This document shows, one piece after another, positions 57,311 to 64,000 of a stretch of 64,000 nt of DNA (positions are counted from its first letter, which is position 1; the number at the start of each line of letters is the position of its first letter). Where the stretch lies: positions 41,639,946 through 41,703,945 of the forward strand of contig NC_134465.1 of assembly GCF_047948215.1 (NCBI RefSeq), in the 5' to 3' direction. The stretch comes from Lycorma delicatula (lineage: Eukaryota > Arthropoda > Insecta > Hemiptera > Fulgoridae). The position numbers were made by a program, and so were the translations under genes. The notes under the pieces are model-generated. The model was not told where the DNA came from. It made no database searches and saw only the letters and a program-made list of their open reading frames with translations.

Positions 57311-59400
57311 GAAATTTAATATACCATATTAGCGAAATTTTACGGTTTGTGGACATTGACGATTTCATAGCTCTTTAAAAACTCAAATAAAATGTCTTAA
57401 TTTATTTAAATTTATAATATAATAGTGCATATTAACGTTACGTAGTTTCTTTTATATGAATCAGAATTTACAGGGGATGCTTGTGAATCGGCCGCCTTAA
57501 CACTCGTACGTGCAGTCTGTTTACTTGTACTCTATAAGCTCTGAATAAGATATAAAAATCATTAATTATGAAATGCTATTTTATTGTTATTACTAATGTT
57601 ACATTATGTTATGAAAAACATTTTTCTACTTATTTTTATACTAAAATACCTATGGTATTTTATTTACCATTTCACGGTTTAATTCCTATGAGTATTGTTG
57701 AATTTAGAAAAACAAACATTTTTTAAGATTATTTGTAAAATAAAACGGAAACAAAATGTGTATTAAACAAAAAATGGAGTCATAAATTAAAGTAGAAATA
57801 TATAAGTACACATGAAAAAATTAATGCAATATAACAGAATTAATTTGCAATGTATTCAGTTATAAAAAATAAAATAAACTATGGTGTAATAAACTAAAAT
57901 GTACAGTTTTTGGGTGCCTGTTATAAAATATTGAAGTATAAAATCAAATTTTATTTTAGAAGTGTATATTTTAAGGGTCAAATTTTCAGTTTCTACCACA
58001 ATAATTCGTTGAAAAGAAAAAAAAATTACAATTAGTTCATTTCTATATTAAAATTGACTTGTCCTGGAGTTTTTGTTATTGTATTAATTTTTTGTATTAA
58101 TTGTTATTGTTAAATTTAATTAATATAATAATACAGTATTGTGTACTTTATTAGTCAGATTCAATTAATGGCACTGTTTCAAAAGTAGTTAGCATGATAC
58201 TATCAGGACCAGCTATTGAAACACAATTCAGATTGCAGTCTGGCGAACAGTACAGTTTTGAAACAATAAATAAATTAATATATATATATATATATATATA
58301 TACATAAAAAAGCTTTTATAACATAAATATTTATTAGTATTAATAATATACATTACCAAAAAAATAACGTTTGTAAAAATAAGACACACTCTTGGTAAAT
58401 TAAACTGAGGACATTTTGTAAGCATTTTTTATTTACGTGTAGAAAAATAAATGTTTAGTATTTCGAATGTTTATACTTTTAAATCATCACTCACTGATTT
58501 CAACGACTCAAAACATTATATTAAATGAATGAATTGTAAAACTGAACAAGTATCTGTTTGATGGAACGTCTACTTTGCATTGTTATTGTTAGTGTTTATA
58601 TACAAAGTAAAGCTGGACCGGATTTACGCACGGTTGCTATTTACCACCCTTTAGTTCAATTATAATGTTTTACTATACTATGTTACAGAAAGAGGAAAGC
58701 TTTGTGTCCTGGATCCAGTCAGATGGCATACTATTCAACAGTAAATTGTAAAATAAATTAATTCTTTTATTATTTTCAGGATATTCCAAATAAAATGTTA
58801 CTTTTATTTTAGTAATTTACTTACACAGATTGTCCTACAAAGAAATGGAGAAACTTTTTCGGAGATGTTCTACTGATGAAAATAATGAAAAAAATTCATA
58901 TAAACATAGGTCTGAAAACGCTACGGCTAACGAGTTACGGCTAGCGAAAGATTTCGCCCATATTTCAACACTTCTAATTAAAAAGAAACCCTACTGCAAT
59001 TTTTTTCGGTCCAAATTAAGAAGTAATTTTGGTGGATTCTTATGTAATTTAAGCTGAGAAGTAGGATAAAATAGATCCCAGAACTGTAACTCCAGTAGAT
59101 TTTAAGATATGTGACGTAAAACATAAAATTCAGCTCGAAAAACAAGTTTTTTTTTTAGGATTGTACTACAATAGCTTTGTTAAATGCGAAATATCTAGTA
59201 ACAAAACTTGTAGAAAATATAATTCTGAGAAAATTAATGTGAATACAACCGACAAAAAGTAAATAAAATTTTTTTTAAATCGGCTTTTTATTGAAGCAAA
59301 ACAGACGAAAAATAGATAGGAAGTCGTATTATTCTTTCTCTACCTAATAAATATTATTCTTAAATATCAAAACAAAAATGCATTAAATGTTAAATAGTAA
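57311..59400. other. No gene recognised
   Basis: AT-rich. A (TA)n run is at 58278-58302. A 75-codon plus frame at 58830-59057 is charged and lies 750 bp before a hAT remnant on the same strand; I recognise no domain in it, though it could be the eroded N-terminal part of that element. Confidence 0.4.
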
Positions 59401-59404
59401 ACCT

Positions 59405-59670
59405 CAGTTACAGTAATTTTTCGAAATTCCCTGCTTCACAATGTACACAGCACACTTCCCGCCGTAAAACATTTCCGGTGGCTTTCCGTATCATCAAAGG
59501 ATCGTTTTGTATAAATTCAATAGCATTTCGTATTTTAAAGAGTAACCTTTTTTTAATATTAATTTTTTGTTGGTGTACTATCGTTTTCATATTGCTCCAA
59601 ATCTAGTGGCGTTCGAGGTAATCTTGGTGGCCATTTCATTGGTCTACTATGTCCAGTCTAGTTTAAGAAA
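59405..59670 (-). pseudogene. DDE transposase C-terminal fragment
   Basis: Minus strand reads WTGHSRPMKWPPRLPRTPLD (normally WIGRxGPxxWPPRSPDLTPLD, third catalytic Asp), then KKRLLFKIRNAIEFIQNDPL, MIRKATGNVLRREVCCVHC and EAGNFEKLL. This is the C-terminal third of the same broad transposase group as the fragments at 1-317 and 7112-8107. One frame change near 59590. It separates the plus-strand frame at 58830 from the hAT remnant. Confidence 0.65.
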
Positions 59671-59807
59671 TTAGTTATCTATTCAACTGATTTCTAGCAA
59701 GTAAAGAAAAATATAGCGTTGCAACAACGCGCTGGAAAATCATTTGTAATCTGGATTGTATATCCTTCAAACAATTTGTATATTTTCACATATATAAAAT
59801 AAAGGTA

Positions 59808-60765
59808 ATGAAACTTGAAGAGTTCTGTGAATTTGTAAAAACAGATTACAAAAATATATTATATGATAGCAGCACAAGGTTCCTTAGTTTGTTACGTGCA
59901 ATAGAAAGAATTCTTTCCATTTTTGATGGCCTAATATCATGCTTCTTATCTTGTGACAAATGCCCAAAATTATTATTTGATTTTTTTGAAAATCTAGAAA
60001 GTGAACTGTTTTTGAAATTTTTATATGGTACTCTACAGTTATTTAATAATGTAGTTCTGAAATTGCAAGCTAATTCTATCACAGCAACAGAAACATTTCA
60101 GAAATATTCTGAATTAATTTGTCAACTTCAGGAAAGAAAAACCCACAAATTTATACAATCTTCTGCCAAAGAATTTCTATGCATCTAAAAGAAAATAATG
60201 ACGTTCAGGAACAAAACTTCTTCTCAAGCATTGAGAATTTTATAATTCTAGTATCCAATACTTAGAGTTGTGGAGAACCAGTTTTTCAATGGATAAATTT
60301 ACAAACTGAAATTGTCTGGTCTGATTTAGAAGAGTGCACAAGTTTTTAATGAAATTATAAAAGATTCCATAAATATTGATAACCTATTTTATGAACAGAC
60401 ATTGTTGAACCAGGTAATTCAAAACCAAAGGGTAGGTTATGGCTCAAGTTCTGAAAAAGTACCAGATACTATTAAAGAGAAGTGGAAAGCAATTTTTATT
60501 CAAAAGACTGATATTTCATGTTGCAATATTTCTAAAGTAGTCGAGTTTACAATGTCTTTGCCTAGGACATCTGCTCCAGTTGAAAGAGTTTTTCAATTAT
60601 GGGGAACCTTTGGTCTGCAGAAAGGTGTAGACATTTTGGTATCTACTGTTAAACATCTGCTAAATGTTAAAATTAATTCAGAACTTTCTTGTTACAAATT
60701 TTATGATGTAATAAAACAAACAAACCATTTCTGAAAAAAGTCATGTCTAGTGAAAAATACAACTG
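59808..60765 (+). pseudogene. hAT-family transposase-like remnant, C-terminal half
   Basis: Frame 59808-60188: SSTRFLSLLRAIERIL, CPKLLFDFFENLESELFLKF, NNVVLKLQANSITATET, which matches the region before the dimerisation domain of hAT-derived ZBED-like proteins (T-x-x-LSLLxAxxRxL, SE-x-(F/Y)LxFL, FNxxVLxLQ). Frame 60402-60734: FTMSLPRTSAPVERVFQLWG, VSTVKHLLNVKIN, and SCYKFYDVIK, the hATC dimerisation domain (S-x-P-x-T-S-A-x-VERVFS, L-x-x-LLxVK-N), then by a +1 shift PFLKKVMSSEKYN. Between them several stops interrupt the sequence. The BED finger and first catalytic Asp are not seen. No terminal repeats located. Confidence 0.75.
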
Positions 60766-62429
60766 AATAAATATAGTTTATTTTTTCAGTGAACTATTAA
60801 GACTTTTGTAATTTCAAAAATATATCCTGGGTTGGACCCAAAAAATATGGTAAGCCTACTTGTACGACACATTCCAGAAATGTTAAGAATAATGGCAATG
60901 TTGTGTTGCTTTGCAAAGGGTCTACTTTAAAGGTGACAGTGTGTAGACGTAAATTTCTTGCAAAGAAAGCTAGTCTCAAAACCTTTTGATATCCCCTTGT
61001 ATAATTTCTTCTGTGATTAATTGCACAATGTTACTGGTAGAATGTATTAGCTTATTTCTATTTATTTCCTCATATTTTTGTTATAATATATGTTTCAGCA
61101 GATATAAAAACAGCTTTTCATGTATAAATTAATCAGTCAGACCTTAATGAAATGTAGTTATTAGGACAGACCAGTTTCTTTATGTATTTGGTGCAAATGT
61201 CAGTATCTCATTATTCATACTTTTTAAATAGAATTACAATATTTTTTTACAATAATAAAACTGTGCTAATTATTTTTCTCTCGAAATTCGAAACAAGAAC
61301 TATATAAAGTAAACAAAAAATTATTTGGAAGATCTCTGATGAGTTACATTCATTTAATTTTATGTACTGAAAATAGGTAGTTGAGATTAATTTTTCTTAC
61401 TATATCAATAATTTGTTCTATTACTTTATATAATTATTCTTTACTATTATTTTATATATTGTATAAGATGATTTATTTCAATGTAAACTATTTTCTGTAC
61501 GTAAGCGAATTTTCCCGCTTTCTTTTTGTTGTATTTTCTGTTAAAATCTGTAGATAGCGTTGTTAGTACAATTCAATTAACTTTCACGTTATAGTGCTAA
61601 TCAAAATAACAAATGAATCCAAATACTTTATCTAGCTTCATTTTCATTATGTGAATTTTAAACTTCAGATTGCTTTTATGTAATCTAATACATTGTAAAA
61701 CTATAAATTATTAAATTTTTGTGCAAAATCTACCAATGTATTTTGCATTCATGATCATAGGTAGCGCAAATTATTTGTTAATGTTTCAGAAAATTTGTAT
61801 TTTATTAAGTTAGCGGGTTTATCATTAAATTTTATAAAATAATCCGTTTTCATTACCTCAGCCTGTATTTAACTTTATTTTAGTTAATCGTTTAATTTTG
61901 CTTGTAATACTTTTCCAAAAGATTATAAACAGCAAAGATGCGTAACAAATTTATCTACTAACAACGGTAATGAGAAAATACGCTGTACGTCTCTTCATTT
62001 CTGGAATTTCACGATTTACAATTATGATTGATAAGTTATGCAGAGTTATAAAGCTTCCAAGTTAATATTTATTTTGCACATTATACGTTTGTAGTAATTT
62101 TGGTTTTTATAATTCTTTTACTTATTTAAACACGTGGTTGCGGTTTGGGTATAATATCAACAAGAGGTTAACTTTATAATTGTCCTTGAATTTGACAAGA
62201 GATAGTATTGGTTAATGTACAATTTTTCATTACGTTATAAACATCACTTGTGCTACATAACCTGCAATTATTTATATATTTCGAAGCGAATTAATAACGT
62301 TACAAGATGTCAGTGAACAGAAGTTAAAACGTGCGAGACTAGCAAGAGGTTAGAACATGACTTTCAGTAGAATACTGTACCAGAAAGTTACCTTGCTTGT
62401 AAATATTTCGTGTTAGTAATTATTTAATT
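60766..62429. other. Upstream region of COQ2, no gene recognised
   Basis: AT-rich intergenic DNA. The last few hundred bases should hold the COQ2 promoter and 5' UTR, but I see no element I would call with confidence. Confidence 0.5.
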
Positions 62430-62796
62430 ATGTTGTTCCTAAATATAACAAGGATGTGTGTAAGAAGGATACCCAATTTTATTTACTATGTGCAAAAAAA
62501 CAAAGTGATACCGCCTAATATTTGTTTTTGTAGTTGTAGGACAATTCGTTATCTGCCAAATAGTACTGTAGATGATAAGAACAAACAACATAATGTTTAT
62601 AAAAGTAATAAATTAGGGCAGTTGAATCGTAATTTATATGTTAACTGTAGAAATTCACGTACAAAACTTCTGCAAAAAGTTTGTTTATCGGATAATAAAT
62701 ATCGACATAACGGAAGCTTAGCTGCGTCGTTTGTTAATAATGCGCCAACTAAAATTCAACCGTATTTAAAACTTATGAGGATAGATAGGCCTATCG
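62430..62796 (+). CDS. COQ2: 4-hydroxybenzoate polyprenyltransferase, mitochondrial (COQ2), exon 1
   Basis: The ATG at 62430 opens 122 codons plus one base, ending at a consensus donor (ctatcg|gtaagt). The end reads IQPYLKLMRIDRPIG, the well-conserved opening of the UbiA-type prenyltransferase domain (Y-x-x-L-x-R-x-D-(R/K)-P-I-G), which continues TWLL... in other species; that continuation must be in the next exon, not visible here. The first 100 residues are Arg/Lys/Asn-rich with few acidic residues (MLFLNITRMCVRRIPNFIYY), as expected for a mitochondrial presequence. COQ2 joins the polyprenyl chain to 4-hydroxybenzoate in the inner membrane, in ubiquinone synthesis. The frame stays open past the donor to 62933 but loses family similarity at the splice site. 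Confidence 0.8.
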
Positions 62797-63024
62797 GTAA
62801 GTTTCAATTTACTTATTGCTGTGGTATAAAATTTAGTAATAGAGTATTTGTTGTAAATTTTGAAAAACCTTTTTGTGAATTTACGCATTCACAATACACA
62901 GATATACACAAGCAGGTTTCTTTTCCTTTTTAAATATTACTTTGTTAATGCTTATAATATTGTTTTGTTATATTGTGCTTATATTTTATCACATGAGACA
63001 TAATTGAAACCACCCTTTAAATAG

Positions 63025-63025
<1 letters not shown>
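62797..63025. other. COQ2 intron 1, start
   Basis: Intron begins gtaagtttcaattt. No coding sequence recognised. Confidence 0.6.

Positions 63026-63081
<56 letters not shown>
63026..63081. repeat. (TA)n microsatellite
   Basis: About 27 uninterrupted TA units within COQ2 intron 1. Confidence 0.97.
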
Positions 63082-63084
<3 letters not shown>

Positions 63085-64000
63085 ATAAATACCATGCTGT
63101 GGAGTGTACCATAGCATATATGTAATATAGTTTAAGGTTGTAAAAATTATGTAAGTCTGAGGAAGCGTGTGCTCTAAATTAAGCCTCTCAGTCTGAAAAA
63201 GAATCATTAATAAAGAAACTTTAAGTTAATGTTCTGTAACTGGTTTATTTATATTTATATATTTTTTTAACATAAATTGTATATACCAAAATTTGTGTGA
63301 AATATACATTTATGAAAATTAGTTTTGATTTTTATTTTCTATCTGTCTAGTATGCAAATTATTCTCCAGTTTCAAGGTATTTATTAAGAAATGTATGAGC
63401 AAAATAGAACTGAACTTGATTGATGTTAATAAGATTAACTTAATTAATCTAATAAGATTAAGATATATATTAAATTGCAGTTGCACACATCATCAAAATA
63501 AGTACTTGTTTGTAATGTATTGTACATGAGTAGGTTTTGTTTACATATTTATTAATTTTTCATGTTTTCTTTGGCGTGAATTGGCAGCATGTTTCCTACA
63601 TCTCTATATAAATTTAAAAAACAAGCAATAGATGATCTGTTTACTAAATATATAAGGACTGAATTTTGCTTCACAGTGCAACAGAATTTTTCAAGTTATT
63701 CTGATGTCACATCATTTATTATGAAGGAGTACCATAATTTATTTAAGAATCTTCTTGATTATTTTCATTGAAAAATTAACCACAACTATATTTAACAAAA
63801 ATTTGAAAAAATTAGACTGTTTAATCATATAAAGAATTTTACTGTATTTCTTTAAACATAAATAAATAATTGTAGCAAACCTTGACTAAAAAAGAAAAAA
63901 TAAGTAATTATATTCAGTTTTTGTAATCTAAAAGTTAGAAAACACAAGTTATGCACAAGGGTGCATATTTTCTAAGTTGTGAACAGATTACATACTTTCT
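63082..64000. other. Intron or flanking sequence; one unassigned 60-codon frame
   Basis: A plus frame at 63589-63771 (MFPTSLYKFKKQAIDDLFTK, then YIRTEFCFTVQQNF) is preceded by gcgtgaattggcag, a possible acceptor, but joining it to COQ2 exon 1 in phase gives stops within about 15 codons. It matches no family I know. The remainder is AT-rich. Confidence 0.35.

Noticed and set aside
62797..62933. Extension of the COQ2 frame past the donor site
   Set aside because: The frame remains open to 62933, but similarity to the prenyltransferase stops exactly at a consensus donor, so the rest is intron.

Overview
This is a window of an AT-rich, intron-rich, transposon-rich animal genome, most probably an insect. 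Spliced genes with long introns, piggyBac, hAT, mariner, Tc1-like and R1-type elements, and two tRNA-derived SINE families all point that way. Several decayed transposases look like families I associate with Hemiptera; that last step is inference. No bacterial or organellar genes are present. I found no clear undescribed biological system: nearly all structured sequence outside three host genes is decayed mobile DNA. I read everything by eye, so family names rest on motif recognition, not database searches.

Host genes. (1) A plus-strand gene starts at 4585. Its exons at 4585-4746, 11191-11382, 12744-12964, 20363-20492 and 20578-20640 join in frame and encode a protein with an N-terminal DUF4485 domain, as in the centrosomal protein CEP112. 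A possible later exon lies at 36064-36137. (2) A minus-strand tetraspanin has four phase-compatible exons at 50133-49924, 43497-43315, 40404-40201 and 38202-37954, which is everything except the N-terminal exon. The two genes converge. (3) The first exon of COQ2, the mitochondrial enzyme of ubiquinone synthesis, is at 62430-62796 on the plus strand; the rest lies beyond the window.

Mobile DNA by region. 0-8 kb: DDE transposase pieces, a LINE tail, a complete SINE with target duplication, and a TIR element carrying a nested SINE. 12-19 kb: more SINEs, a LINE tail, and a long decayed protein of an arthropod repeat family. 21-24 kb: LINE tails and an inverted duplication of a mariner fragment. 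26-31 kb: two mariner elements, one complete from end to end, and a large foldback. 34-36 kb: a LINE copy matching the one at 21.5 kb. 38-50 kb: R1-type LINEs, another LINE and decayed transposases, mostly inside tetraspanin introns. 50-61 kb: piggyBac, a DD41D mariner with near-identical TIRs, an IS630/Tc1-like element and hAT. All transposases seen carry stops, frameshifts, deletions or lost catalytic residues, so none looks able to move on its own. The SINEs with 10-13 bp target duplications are among the best-preserved insertions.

The rest is AT-rich intron and intergenic DNA with microsatellites, a few perfect hairpins and one GC-rich minisatellite-like island at 32.8-33.0 kb.
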